Positions 44,338 through 53,573 of a stretch of DNA of 64,000 nt are shown here, piece by piece. The stretch comes from an uncultured Saprospiraceae bacterium. GTDB taxonomy: Bacteria > Bacteroidota > Bacteroidia > Chitinophagales > Saprospiraceae. The position numbers and the translations under genes were made by a program. The notes below the pieces were generated by a model that was given only the letters and a program-made list of their open reading frames with translations, had not been told where the DNA came from and did not search any database. How positions within the stretch are numbered: position 1 is the stretch's first letter; the number at the start of each line of letters is the position of its first letter. The stretch spans positions 4,571 through 68,570 of the forward strand of contig CALJKQ010000142.1 of NCBI GenBank assembly GCA_937973565.1. The letters are read 5' to 3'.

Positions 44338-45381
44338 TTAAATTGGACTGCGTTTAATTTCAAATCTTAGCACCATGGTGACAGTGAGTAATATCACCGC
44401 TCCTGCCTGGTGTAAAACACCCCACAACAATGGAATTTGCCCTTTGCACATTACTACCGTAATTATCCCCAATAATGCCTGGATTATCAACATAACATAA
44501 AACGCTATGGCAGCACGCGAAATACGAAGATTACTGCCTCTCAATACAAGCCGATAAAACAACGCCGATGCTAATAAAATAAGGGTATAAGCAGTCAATC
44601 TATGTAGCGTTTGAATGACCGCAGGAGCCATGCCGGTACGATCATAATGAATCCATTCTTCCACAGAAAATAATTGGCTGTTGAAAACTAATTGTGGAAT
44701 AAATTCTCCATTCATATCAGGCCAAGTCGGATAAAACAGACCAGCCTTCATACCACTCATGATACCACCCAAAAACAACTGAATCCACAATAAAACCCAG
44801 ATGCTGTAACTCAACACGTGATCTCTTCTTAAAAAAGGCACAATTTGCCCATCCCGATATTCAAGGTAGGTCCATAACAGAGCACTGTAAACAGACAATG
44901 CAATACAGAGATGAAAACTAAGTTTATAAGCATTTACCCATGGCCTGTCGATCAAACCACTGGCTACCATAATCCATCCAAAAATAGCAGCGAGCATGGC
45001 CAGTCCAACCACTACAGCCAGCCTTCTCAACAGATGTGGACTTATCCATTTTTTGGTAAAGAAAAATACAAAAGGAATTAAAAATACAAAACCCATTGTG
45101 CGAGCCCACAGACGATGCAGGTATTCCCAAAAATAAATCCACTTAAAAGCAGACAATGTCATACCCTGATTTATTTTCTTATACTGGGGTGTCTCTTTGT
45201 ATAAATCAAATTCACGTAACCACCCTTCTTCCGTCACAGGAGGAATCGTTCCCGTAATAATATCCCATTTGGTTATCGAAAGCCCACTGCCTGTTAAACG
45301 AGTTATGCCACCAATGACAACCTGAAAAAAAACAAAAACCAACCCCGTAAAAAGCCAATATCTCACCCAGCTCATCTGCAT
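44338..45381 (-). CDS. ctaA: Haem A synthase (CtaA/COX15)
   Basis: A 347-residue, eight-helix membrane protein that hydroxylates and oxidises haem O to haem A for cytochrome oxidase. The family signature GGITRLTGSGLSITKWDIITGTIPP is near the N-terminus. The four haem-ligand His residues are in EYLHRLWAR, KLSFHLCIALS, TLHRLTAYT and VLHQAGA. ATG 45381 is chosen because a -7 element (TACATTTG, 45394-45401) overlaps the longer TTG start at 45396. It lies at the left edge of the probable replication origin and is transcribed away from it. Confidence 0.94.
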   Translation of the reverse strand: MQMSWVRYWLFTGLVFVFFQVVIGGITRLTGSGLSITKWDIITGTIPPVTEEGWLREFDLYKETPQYKKINQGMTLSAFKWIYFWEYLHRLWARTMGFVFLIPFVFFFTKKWISPHLLRRLAVVVGLAMLAAIFGWIMVASGLIDRPWVNAYKLSFHLCIALSVYSALLWTYLEYRDGQIVPFLRRDHVLSYSIWVLLWIQLFLGGIMSGMKAGLFYPTWPDMNGEFIPQLVFNSQLFSVEEWIHYDRTGMAPAVIQTLHRLTAYTLILLASALFYRLVLRGSNLRISRAAIAFYVMLIIQALLGIITVVMCKGQIPLLWGVLHQAGAVILLTVTMVLRFEIKRSPI

Positions 45382-45393
45382 TCTATTTTTTGA

Positions 45394-45401
45394 CAAATGT
45401 A
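45394..45401 (-). promoter_or_regulatory. -7 element of ctaA
   Basis: TACATTTG on the minus strand matches TAnnTTTG, 12 bases before the ATG. It marks the left edge of the oriC region. Confidence 0.45.
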
Positions 45402-45934
45402 TCCAAATTAAAAATCAAAAAACCGAAGCCCTGGTTGCGAATAAGTGGTAATAGTTTTTCTTTATTTAAATTTTATACCTTCATCATAAGGGCTGTGAAT
45501 ATGTGGATAACCTTACTGCCGGATGACAATTACCCTACATTGTTTAAAACAACGAATTGTTCCACACGAAACCGCATATTTAAACTGTGAAAACCAAAGA
45601 ATTAACATTGTAATGTGAATATTTAAAACCTATGTGTGGACCAACTCAAAAAAGCCCTCTGTTAAATCAGTGGGCATAAAATCGAGTCTGACCAACATAT
45701 AAAACATTTATTTAATACATAAGGAGAATGCAAAATATTTATCCTCATTTTTCCCACTTTTCCTCCCAAACCCGGCTGTGGATAACTTGTTTTTTAATCT
45801 CTTATTTACCGGCCTTTTACGAATAACATAAAACTAAAATGTGAATAAATATTTTGAAAACCTCATTCGGCATTTAATCCTATTATTTTTATACAAAGCG
45901 CAACTTGTGCTGCACGAAAATGCACAATTAAGGA

Positions 45935-45942
45935 TACATTTG
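45935..45942 (+). promoter_or_regulatory. -7 element of dtd
   Basis: TACATTTG matches TAnnTTTG, 17 bases before the dtd ATG. The same octamer serves ctaA on the other side of oriC. Confidence 0.45.
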
Positions 45943-45959
45943 CAGAGCCAAATGATAAG

Positions 45960-46412
45960 ATGAGGGCCGTAATTCAGAGAGTAAGTCAAGCCAGTCTAAC
46001 CATCGATGAACAGGTATATAGTAGCATAAACCAGGGCTTATTGGTTTTACTGGGTGTTCACCAAGACGATACAGAAGAAGATGTCCACTGGCTGGTTTCA
46101 AAAATTGCCCAGATGCGCATCTTTTCAGACCAGGAAGGAAAAATGAATTTATCTGCCCAGGACATTGGAGCATCCGTGATGGTGGTGAGTCAATTTACCC
46201 TACACGCCAGCACCAAAAAAGGCAATCGACCTTCTTTCATAGAAGCTGCAAAGCCTGACCTGGCTATACCCCTTTATGAAGCCTTTGTAAAAGCCATGTC
46301 AATACAATTTCCCAATAGGACGGCAACGGGTAGTTTTGGGGCCGATATGAAAATAAGTTTAACCAACGACGGTCCGGTCACCATTATCATAGACAGCAAA
46401 CAACGAGAATAA
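45960..46412 (+). CDS. dtd: D-aminoacyl-tRNA deacylase
   Basis: A 150-residue deacylase that cleaves D-amino acids from tRNA, protecting translation. It starts MRAVIQRVSQASLTID in the family manner; the SQFTLHAST block is the conserved SQFTL active-site loop, and NRPSFIEAA is near the GP-cis-proline region. It has family-standard length. The stop overlaps the next start by one base (TAATG). Confidence 0.95.
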   Translation: MRAVIQRVSQASLTIDEQVYSSINQGLLVLLGVHQDDTEEDVHWLVSKIAQMRIFSDQEGKMNLSAQDIGASVMVVSQFTLHASTKKGNRPSFIEAAKPDLAIPLYEAFVKAMSIQFPNRTATGSFGADMKISLTNDGPVTIIIDSKQRE

Positions 46413-46753
46413 TGACCCTGGCAGAATATCAAAAAGAGGTAGACCTATGGATCCAAACCTATGGAGTAAGGTACTTTGGTGAGTTGACCAATATGGCCAT
46501 TCTCACCGAGGAAGTAGGAGAAGTTGCGCGTCTGATCAGCCGAATCTACGGTGAGCAATCTTTCAAAGAAACACCGTCTGAAACGGATCAGAAAAATATG
46601 CTGGCCGATGAAATGGCCGATGTATTATGGGTCCTTACTTGTTTGGCCAACCAGACAGGTATAGACCTTACGGAAGCCATTCAACGCAATATGGAAAAAA
46701 AGACAAACAGAGATAAATTAAGACATATCCAAAATCCAAAAATTCAACCATGA
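46412..46753 (+). CDS. MazG-like nucleotide pyrophosphohydrolase
   Basis: A 113-residue all-alpha NTP-PPase of the MazG-like family, expected to hydrolyse non-canonical or excess nucleoside triphosphates to monophosphates. The metal-binding signature appears as EEVGEVARLISR and DEMADVLWVL (the EExxE and ExxD pattern). Single-domain length suggests it works as a dimer or tetramer. It is coupled to dtd by TAATG and to ftcD by an ATGA overlap. Confidence 0.88.
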   Translation: MTLAEYQKEVDLWIQTYGVRYFGELTNMAILTEEVGEVARLISRIYGEQSFKETPSETDQKNMLADEMADVLWVLTCLANQTGIDLTEAIQRNMEKKTNRDKLRHIQNPKIQP

Positions 46754-48426
46754 AACCTATTATAGAGTGTGTACCCAATTTTAGTGAAGGCAGAAATCGC
46801 GCTGTTATTGATCAGATTACCCAAACGATAGCTGACACAGAAGGAGTGAGCTTGCTCAATGTGGATCCGGGAGCGGCCACCAACCGCACAGTAGTTACCT
46901 TTACCGGCGATCCCGATTCGGTAATTGAGGCGGCCTTTCGCGGTATTAAAAAAGCAGCAGAATTGATCGACATGTCAAAACACAAAGGAGAGCACCCACG
47001 CATGGGAGCTACTGATGTGTGTCCACTGATACCTATATCAGGCATTTCCATGGAGGAAACCGCCAGGTACGCAGAAAAACTGGCTGAGCGCGTTGGTCGT
47101 GAATTGAATATACCTGTTTATTTGTACGAAGCCGCAGCTAAAAAACCGGACCGCCAAAACCTGGCCACCATCAGAGCCGGAGAATACGAAGGCTTCTTTC
47201 AAAAAATCAATGACCCGGAATGGAAACCCGATTACGGACCGGCCATCATGAATGTACAAAGTGGAGCAACCGTCATAGGAGCCAGAGATTTTTTGGTTGC
47301 CTACAATGTTAACCTCAATACTACTTCTGAAAGAAGAGCCAACTCAGTCGCCTTTGATGTGCGGGAAGCAGGTCGCGTGATGAAAAAAGGAGAAACGATT
47401 CTGAGGGACGAAAAAGGAGAAGCTCTACGACAGCCCGGAAAACTCAAAAGCGTAAAAGGTATAGGGTGGTTTATAGAAGAATACGGTATAGCCCAGGTAT
47501 CTATGAATCTGACCAATCTAAAAGTAACTTCTCTGCATGAAGCATTTGAAGCCTGTTGCGAAAGTGCTACCCAACGGGGTATGCGTGTAACAGGATCAGA
47601 GCTCGTGGGTTTGGTTCCTAAAGATGTAATGTTGGAAGCCGGTAGATATTTTCTTAAGAAGCAAGGAAGATCAACAGGGGTATCGGAAAAGGAACTCATC
47701 TTTATGGCTATAAAATCAATGGGTCTCGACGAACTCGCACCCTTTGATCCTATGGAACGCATCATAGAATATAAAATGAAAGCCAATAGGCAAAACCTGT
47801 TGGTGCAAAAGACCCTCATTGATTTTGCAGATACCACAGCTTCAGAAAGTCCGGCCCCGGGAGGAGGCAGTGTTTCGGCATATGTGGGAGCCCTGGGTGT
47901 GGCTTTGGGAACCATGGTTGCCAACTTGTCTGCAGGTAAAAAAGGTTGGGAAAAACAAACCGCTTATTTTTCTGATTGGGCTGATAAAGGCCAGGCCATA
48001 AAAGATAAACTCATCTATCTGGTAGATGAAGACACCAATGCATTCAACGCAATAATAACCGCGGTTAGAATGCCGAAGGCTACGGACGAAGAAAAAGAAC
48101 AACGCAAAACCGCCATGCACGAAGCTACGAGATACGCCATTCAGATACCATTGGAGGTTATGAAAACGGCATATGAAGCCTTTGATTTGGTGGAGGCCAT
48201 GGTTGAAAAAGGCAATGTCAATTCTATTTCAGATGCGGGTGTAGGCGGGCTGTGTTTAAAAACTGCCATTTATGGGGCCTATCTCAACGTAAAAATCAAT
48301 TGTGCAGGATTTGACGATGAAAATTTTGTTGCATCTGTCACCCAACAGGCCGATCAATTATTGCAAGAGGCAATCAAAAAAGAACAGAACATAGTAAAGG
48401 CCGTTGAAAAATCCATTCAGGCCTGA
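46750..48426 (+). CDS. ftcD: Glutamate formimidoyltransferase/cyclodeaminase
   Basis: A bifunctional enzyme of 558 residues in the histidine degradation route. The N-terminal transferase half (~1-325, starting IIECVPNFSEGRNR) moves the formimino group from formiminoglutamate to tetrahydrofolate. The C-terminal cyclodeaminase half (~350-558, ESPAPGGGSVSAYVGALG) releases ammonia to give methenyl-tetrahydrofolate. No other hut genes are next to it. It ends 1 base before the convergent TolC-like gene. Confidence 0.93.
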   Translation: MKPIIECVPNFSEGRNRAVIDQITQTIADTEGVSLLNVDPGAATNRTVVTFTGDPDSVIEAAFRGIKKAAELIDMSKHKGEHPRMGATDVCPLIPISGISMEETARYAEKLAERVGRELNIPVYLYEAAAKKPDRQNLATIRAGEYEGFFQKINDPEWKPDYGPAIMNVQSGATVIGARDFLVAYNVNLNTTSERRANSVAFDVREAGRVMKKGETILRDEKGEALRQPGKLKSVKGIGWFIEEYGIAQVSMNLTNLKVTSLHEAFEACCESATQRGMRVTGSELVGLVPKDVMLEAGRYFLKKQGRSTGVSEKELIFMAIKSMGLDELAPFDPMERIIEYKMKANRQNLLVQKTLIDFADTTASESPAPGGGSVSAYVGALGVALGTMVANLSAGKKGWEKQTAYFSDWADKGQAIKDKLIYLVDEDTNAFNAIITAVRMPKATDEEKEQRKTAMHEATRYAIQIPLEVMKTAYEAFDLVEAMVEKGNVNSISDAGVGGLCLKTAIYGAYLNVKINCAGFDDENFVASVTQQADQLLQEAIKKEQNIVKAVEKSIQA

Positions 48427-49644
48427 TCAAAAAACAGGTAAGAGGGTAGAAAGATAATTTACGCAGGGAGACTTTTCCATTTCTCCCTGCAGGTAAAGTG
48501 TTTGGAGGTATTGTTCAGTAATTTTCTTTTTCAAATCCAGCTTTTTGGCGTTATTCTCTATACCTCTCTTTCTCTTTTCTATTTCATAAAGTCTGGAAAC
48601 CTCGGGATTGGATAAGTTGACAGATGCCGGTAAACTTTCGGTAGAAATCAAGGCATTCCATTGAATCAACAAGAGATTAAATTTTTTCATGGCATCGTTG
48701 ATAGCGCTTTCCTTTTCTGCCAGTTCAATGGCTTTTTCCTGTTGCAGATCCAACAATTCTATGCGGTAGTCGTTGCTCTGTTTTTTCTGCGTTCCTTTGT
48801 AGGGAAGGCGAAAGCCAAGGCCGATGGAAAATTCATCCTGAAAAAGTAAATTGTCTCTGCGGCTGTAACGAAGCTGTGCATAATCCAGTAAGCGATGATC
48901 GTTTTTTCGCGAGACGGCCCAACGATCCTCCAGTAGCATCGAATCTGCCTCGAAGGCTTTGGATACAGAAGGACTCAGACCTTCGAATGAATATTGTTCC
49001 AGGACCGATTTCATAAATGTTACATCCGGCCAGTTGGACCAATCGAATGATGTGAATCCCGTATACGATTGCAACAGGGATGCAGAAGATTTTTCTTCTT
49101 GAAGTTTTTGATGGGCCACAAATTTTCGCTCTTCCCAATTCAACAGATCATCAACGTCGTTGCTCTGGTCTGCCAATATGTTATTGACCGTAGCCCGGAT
49201 CATGGAGTCTGCAAAAATGGAATCTTGTATGTATGCCTCTGTTTTTTGAATGTGGTGATAAAGGTCTACCAGATCAAAATATTTAGATAATAGCAATTCG
49301 GCGCCATACAAACCTTTGTCTGCTTCAATTTTTGCCATCAACCAGGCCTTTTCACTTTTATAGCTTTTGCCTGCGCCCCAGTTATTGAACATCACACGAA
49401 GAGCGTATTCCTGCCGGCTGAGGTTAAACTGATCCGTTTCGGTTCGCAAATTGATTTCATCAACTCCGGGTAAAGAGAAATTGAGATCGTTGACCTTCCC
49501 TGAATAAGCATCAAATGTGCGCAAAGCGGAAGACGACCTGAAACTCGAAAGATATGCGGATGTAGGTGATGACTGGGCACACAGCGATGTGAAGCAACAA
49601 CCAACCAGGACAATCAGCAACGATGATAATAATTTTTGATTCAT
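48427..49644 (-). CDS. TolC-like outer-membrane efflux protein
   Basis: A 405-residue outer-membrane factor with a signal peptide (to about LCAQ, residue 24) and long amphipathic helices predicted to form the periplasmic tunnel of a TolC-type channel (for example KAIELAEKESAINDAMKKFNLLLIQWNAL). It is somewhat shorter than E. coli TolC (about 470). It is the last gene of a three-gene operon after DUF4956 and HlyD-type genes, with a 1-base gap to the HlyD gene. No inner-membrane pump gene is in the operon. Confidence 0.78.
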   Translation of the reverse strand: MNQKLLSSLLIVLVGCCFTSLCAQSSPTSAYLSSFRSSSALRTFDAYSGKVNDLNFSLPGVDEINLRTETDQFNLSRQEYALRVMFNNWGAGKSYKSEKAWLMAKIEADKGLYGAELLLSKYFDLVDLYHHIQKTEAYIQDSIFADSMIRATVNNILADQSNDVDDLLNWEERKFVAHQKLQEEKSSASLLQSYTGFTSFDWSNWPDVTFMKSVLEQYSFEGLSPSVSKAFEADSMLLEDRWAVSRKNDHRLLDYAQLRYSRRDNLLFQDEFSIGLGFRLPYKGTQKKQSNDYRIELLDLQQEKAIELAEKESAINDAMKKFNLLLIQWNALISTESLPASVNLSNPEVSRLYEIEKRKRGIENNAKKLDLKKKITEQYLQTLYLQGEMEKSPCVNYLSTLLPVF

Positions 49645-49645
49645 A

Positions 49646-50629
49646 TCAACGCAGCGTAAATTTCAGTGCTTCTTTTTGTAGGAATGCATTGGCATTTTCA
49701 AGTCGGATGTACACCTCCATGCCATACGTTTTGTATTCCGGTATTTTTCTGAGTCTCTCCGGTATTTCTATAATCCTGTGTCCAAGACCCGTGACTACAC
49801 CTTTGGCAACATGGTCCGGGTGCATAACAGAACTTACATTTACTTCGTCACCTATATTTACGGACAACGACATGCTTTCGTGAATGTATGCCAGGGCTTC
49901 GGTGGGTCGCACTTCATAGAAGGACAAGAGCGTTGTATGGGCATCGACATATTCAGATGCTTTACAATTGATGTTTCCCACCAAACCGTCGAAAGGCGCT
50001 TTGATGACTGCCTTATTATTATCTGTGGTTAGCAAACGCATTTTTTCTTTAAGACCTGCGGCCTCCTCCTCTTCAGGAGATGGGTCAGATAGCATTTTTT
50101 GATACGATGCAATGAGCTTGTCATACGCAGTACCGGTAGTTGTGATTTCCTTTTGCAAACTTAAAATTTGCTTCTCCAGGGGATTTTGAAAAGACGATGC
50201 AGATCCCTGAGTGATGAGACTCTTTTGGTAATCCAGCTTACTTTTTGCTTCTGTCATATCGCTTTCCAGGGCAGCCAGTTTTTCCGTTTTCTCCGACTTT
50301 GTTTTTTCAATGGCAGCCAGAACCTCACTCCTTTTTTGGACAATTTTGCGATTGAGTTGTTCGATGTTGTGTTTTGTCAAAGCGAGCTCAATATCATTTT
50401 CTTTATAATCCAATTCAACCAGCACCTGATCTTTCATCACTTTTTGACCGGGTGTCACAGCCACGGATTTTACCTGCACGGCTTCATCTAAGGATATTTG
50501 CGTTTCCTTGTTTTCTGCATAGCCATAAAAAACAGTTTGAGGCGCATTGACAGAACGGAAAAACAACCAGCATGCGCCAAAAACAACGGGCAACACCACC
50601 CAATATAAAAAATTGAATTTTGTGGTCAT
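49646..50629 (-). CDS. HlyD-family periplasmic adaptor
   Basis: A 327-residue membrane fusion protein with an N-terminal membrane helix (~8-26), a lipoyl/barrel-sandwich half (VQVKSVAVTPGQKVMKDQVLVELDYKEND), a long coiled-coil hairpin (~75-200) and the second lipoyl half (VIKAPFDGLVGNINCKASEYV). It would link an inner-membrane component to the TolC-like protein encoded next. It lies 10 bases after the DUF4956 gene. Confidence 0.87.
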   Translation of the reverse strand: MTTKFNFLYWVVLPVVFGACWLFFRSVNAPQTVFYGYAENKETQISLDEAVQVKSVAVTPGQKVMKDQVLVELDYKENDIELALTKHNIEQLNRKIVQKRSEVLAAIEKTKSEKTEKLAALESDMTEAKSKLDYQKSLITQGSASSFQNPLEKQILSLQKEITTTGTAYDKLIASYQKMLSDPSPEEEEAAGLKEKMRLLTTDNNKAVIKAPFDGLVGNINCKASEYVDAHTTLLSFYEVRPTEALAYIHESMSLSVNIGDEVNVSSVMHPDHVAKGVVTGLGHRIIEIPERLRKIPEYKTYGMEVYIRLENANAFLQKEALKFTLR

Positions 50630-50639
50630 GGTTTCGGGC

Positions 50640-51335
50640 TTAAAGAGTGTCTACATCGTTTTCGTCATCAAAGTTGATCCTGCTCAAAAGGATGTTTTCC
50701 TGACTTCTTATGTCGGCGATTAAAGCCGTGAGTGTCATACCCGGCTTTAGCTTGAAGCGATATTCGTATTCGTAATTGTCTTTACCTTCTGCAGAAGTTG
50801 AGAATCGCATGCGTTTCAATGAAAAAGGCTTGCAGTATTTTTCCAAAACATCGGCCAAGGGCCCTGCACCCCCTTTTTCTATGATGCTTTCAACCCGCAG
50901 GGAGCCCAGCATATTGGATTTTTGTCCAAAAGGAGAAAACCGGATGATGACCACGACCAGACAAAAAGCAAGGGTACCGATGATGCCGTTTAAAAAACTA
51001 TGAACACCACAAGCAATGCCTACGGCCATGCTGGCAAAAACAAAAGCTACATCGCGAGGGTCGCTGATACGAGTTCGGAAACGAATAATGGCCAGTGCCC
51101 CGAAGATACCAAAACTCAGTGCAAGGCTGTCGCCAATGGATTGCATAATGGTGCAGGTAACCAACGACATTAACAATAGCGATTGGATAAAATGGTCGGG
51201 ACGGCTCACTTGCCTGGAAGTCTTATCGTACGTAAGCACCAGGAGCAAAGACAGGGCAAAAGTCATAGCCAGGGCAAAACCAATGAGGTACACAGAGGTT
51301 TGTGGTTGTGAGAGTCCTGCTGAAAAATCGAACAT
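50640..51335 (-). CDS. DUF4956 membrane protein
   Basis: A 231-residue protein of the DUF4956 family, with about four membrane helices (residues ~15-35, 48-66, 70-84, 95-130) and a cytoplasmic C-terminal domain. The core ALSFGIFGALAIIRFRTRISDPRDVAFVFASMAVGIACG is the family hallmark. DUF4956 genes are usually found with VTC polyphosphate polymerase-like and CotH-like genes; here it heads an operon with HlyD and TolC homologues, so it is a candidate for the inner-membrane part of an envelope-spanning export system. That is inference. Confidence 0.87.
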   Translation of the reverse strand: MFDFSAGLSQPQTSVYLIGFALAMTFALSLLLVLTYDKTSRQVSRPDHFIQSLLLMSLVTCTIMQSIGDSLALSFGIFGALAIIRFRTRISDPRDVAFVFASMAVGIACGVHSFLNGIIGTLAFCLVVVIIRFSPFGQKSNMLGSLRVESIIEKGGAGPLADVLEKYCKPFSLKRMRFSTSAEGKDNYEYEYRFKLKPGMTLTALIADIRSQENILLSRINFDDENDVDTL

Positions 51336-51464
51336 AGCTTAAAAATGTAATAAATTACAAAGAAGAGGCAATTTTACCAAAAATGTACCCTTTTTGTTGA
51401 AAAATTCATCGTAATGCCGGCTTAGATTGATGTGCAAAAAGAAGATTAGCACAAAAAATACTAT

Positions 51465-51472
51465 TAGTTTTG
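51465..51472 (+). promoter_or_regulatory. -7 element of the 520-residue membrane protein gene
   Basis: TAGTTTTG matches TAnnTTTG, 5 bases before ATG 51478, which supports this start over 51427. Confidence 0.45.
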
Positions 51473-51477
51473 TCATT

Positions 51478-53040
51478 ATGGAAAATAACAAAGACCACAA
51501 ATCTATTTTCAAAGAATGGCTTGAAAAACTCCAACAAGAATCCTGGCAGTTGGAATTACTTATTTCAGGGTTTGCCATTTTTGGAATATATGCAGCGCGT
51601 ACAACGATCAAAAACCTTGAAATATTTCAGGAAATGTACCTGTTTGATGAGACAGGCAGACTGGCCTCGACTTTCATCCTGGTATTGCAAAAGGGCTGGT
51701 GGATATTTTTTATCAACCTAATCTTCCATGTAATCCTCAGGGGCCTTTGGATTGGCGCTATTGGATTGAGATACGTATCCGGAGAGATCAATTACGATCA
51801 GTTTAAATATTCAGAAAAGGTCACACAATTTTTAAAAAACAAAGTAGGAGGGTATGATGATTTTATAGAAAATCTTGAACGCTTGTGCAGTGTCATTTTT
51901 GCCTATACTTTTTTATTGTTTTTGTTGTTTTTTTCCATGATGATATTTTTTGTTGAAATCGGCTTCATTGGAGTAATAGGACAAAAAATAATGGGAACAG
52001 ATACCAATTCCATGCAGGCGCTTTCTTTGACAATCGGCCTCTATATGATTTTGGGTTTTGTAGTATTTATTGATCTCGTTACATTGGGAGGTTTCAAGAG
52101 GGTCAAGGAAAAACACATTGCCGCTGTGTATTATTATATTTATCGTTTCTACAGTGCGGTTACCTTTTCTTTTTTGTACAGACCCTTGCTTTACAATTTT
52201 ATTGACCACCCCTACACCAAAAAACTATTTTACCTTTCAATACCCTACATTGCCTTAATTTTGTTGGGCCCGGCGGCTTTCAGAAACAACACTACTCCCT
52301 ACATTCCCAGAGAAGAAAATCTCGAACAAAACGGCTTGCTGGTAGACGATTATTACTACGACGACCTTAGGAACACCCTGCTACAGGAGCACCCCAACGA
52401 AGAGCGCCAAATCAATAAAAAACTCATGCCGGATGTGTCTTTGGAACAGTTTAGGATTACCCAGAGTACGAGCTCATTATTTATCAAACTTTCAGATGAA
52501 TACAACGACTTATTGGAAAATGTAGCAGAAAAGAAACCCTTCTATAAGAAAGGAATCCAGTTTAGTCAATTTAATCTCAACCACGAGAAAATTGGTCAAA
52601 TAGATGTCTTTCAAAAAGAAAAGTCAAAACAAAGAACACCGCTCATTCTGAAGCGGCAGGAAATCAATAAGAAACTTAAGGCCGACCCCAAAAACCAAGT
52701 TCTTATTTCTCAAAAAGAGCAGATTAACCGTGAGTTGGACAAGCTGGATGAATTTTGGAAGGATACCATGGACGTAGTTATACGGCAAACAGCACAAGGC
52801 TCCATCAATGACTTTTTACAATATGTGCAGGTTTCAATCGACAGCCAAAGAATCCAACTCGATTACAAAAACTGCATGTACTATCGCCACCCGCATCTTG
52901 GAGAAATGGGTATACGATGTTTTTTTCCAACCGATTCGCTTAGTAAAGGGTTACACCAATTGGATTTTAGAACGAAAGAATACAAAAAACCAAAAGATAC
53001 CACAGAAAAAAAATTACTTTTACCCTTCATAAAAGAATAA
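51478..53040 (+). CDS. Multi-helix membrane protein of unknown function
   Basis: I do not recognise a named family. The 520-residue protein has about five membrane helices (~28-48, 72-98, 140-175, 188-212, 255-275) and a long hydrophilic C-terminal half (~280-520) rich in charged residues and predicted helices (for example KRQEINKKLKADPKNQVLISQKEQINRELDKL is an amphipathic stretch). No enzymatic motif was seen. A DUF4199 membrane protein gene follows after 5 bases, so the two are probably co-transcribed. Confidence 0.72.
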   Translation: MENNKDHKSIFKEWLEKLQQESWQLELLISGFAIFGIYAARTTIKNLEIFQEMYLFDETGRLASTFILVLQKGWWIFFINLIFHVILRGLWIGAIGLRYVSGEINYDQFKYSEKVTQFLKNKVGGYDDFIENLERLCSVIFAYTFLLFLLFFSMMIFFVEIGFIGVIGQKIMGTDTNSMQALSLTIGLYMILGFVVFIDLVTLGGFKRVKEKHIAAVYYYIYRFYSAVTFSFLYRPLLYNFIDHPYTKKLFYLSIPYIALILLGPAAFRNNTTPYIPREENLEQNGLLVDDYYYDDLRNTLLQEHPNEERQINKKLMPDVSLEQFRITQSTSSLFIKLSDEYNDLLENVAEKKPFYKKGIQFSQFNLNHEKIGQIDVFQKEKSKQRTPLILKRQEINKKLKADPKNQVLISQKEQINRELDKLDEFWKDTMDVVIRQTAQGSINDFLQYVQVSIDSQRIQLDYKNCMYYRHPHLGEMGIRCFFPTDSLSKGLHQLDFRTKEYKKPKDTTEKKLLLPFIKE

Positions 53041-53045
53041 AGACA

Positions 53046-53564
53046 ATGAAAGAGAACTGGATGAAATACGGTGCAGTATATGCCTTGATTACCATTATCA
53101 TGCACATTATGTTTTATTACATAGTGGAGATGAGCCTCACGCTTCAGATGGTTTTAAGTTTTGGCTTTATGATCCTTTTTATGGTGTTGGCCACACTAAA
53201 AGAAAGGTCTGAAAACGGAGGATACCTTAGTTACGGTGAATGTTTGAAAACAGCATTTTTGACAGCCCTTATAGGGACCCTCACTTCTGTGCTGTTAATG
53301 ATGATTCTTTTGGCAGTAGATCCCGGACTTAAAGATAAACTCACTGAAATCCAAACCATGGCATCCCGCTCAACCATGGAAAGTTTTGGCATGACAGAAG
53401 ACCAGATTGCAGAAGCCATGGAAAAGGTGGAAGCAGAGGGTGCCGCCGAATTCACTATCGGAAAACAACTTACCAATGCCATCACCTCATCCATTTTGGT
53501 GTTTATCCTGGCTGCTTTTGTTTCTTTGTTTTTGAAAAAGAATTCTCCGGAGGAAAAATTTTAA
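53046..53564 (+). CDS. DUF4199 domain membrane protein
   Basis: A 172-residue membrane protein of the DUF4199 family, found mainly in Bacteroidota, with four helices: residues ~8-27, 32-48, 70-90 and 145-165. GGYLSYGECLKTAFLTALIGTL is the conserved segment. The function is unknown. It ends 9 bases before the convergent porin gene. Confidence 0.85.
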   Translation: MKENWMKYGAVYALITIIMHIMFYYIVEMSLTLQMVLSFGFMILFMVLATLKERSENGGYLSYGECLKTAFLTALIGTLTSVLLMMILLAVDPGLKDKLTEIQTMASRSTMESFGMTEDQIAEAMEKVEAEGAAEFTIGKQLTNAITSSILVFILAAFVSLFLKKNSPEEKF

Positions 53565-53573
53565 CACCGGGCA

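Larger units (their letters stand above)
45382..45959. other. Probable chromosomal replication origin (oriC)
   Basis: A long AT-rich region with no gene between divergent ctaA and dtd. Two perfect DnaA boxes (TGTGGATAA, the complement of TTATCCACA) occur at 45502-45510 and 45777-45785. One-mismatch boxes are at 45840-45848 (TGTGAATAA) and 45739-45747 (TTATCCTCA, opposite strand). Two identical looser boxes (TGTGAATAT) are at 45494-45502 and 45614-45622, and a weaker one at 45635-45643. T-rich and A-rich runs between ~45786 and 45900 could serve as the unwinding element. Promoters on both edges point outwards. Two parS sites are 4.5 kb away. Confidence 0.75.
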
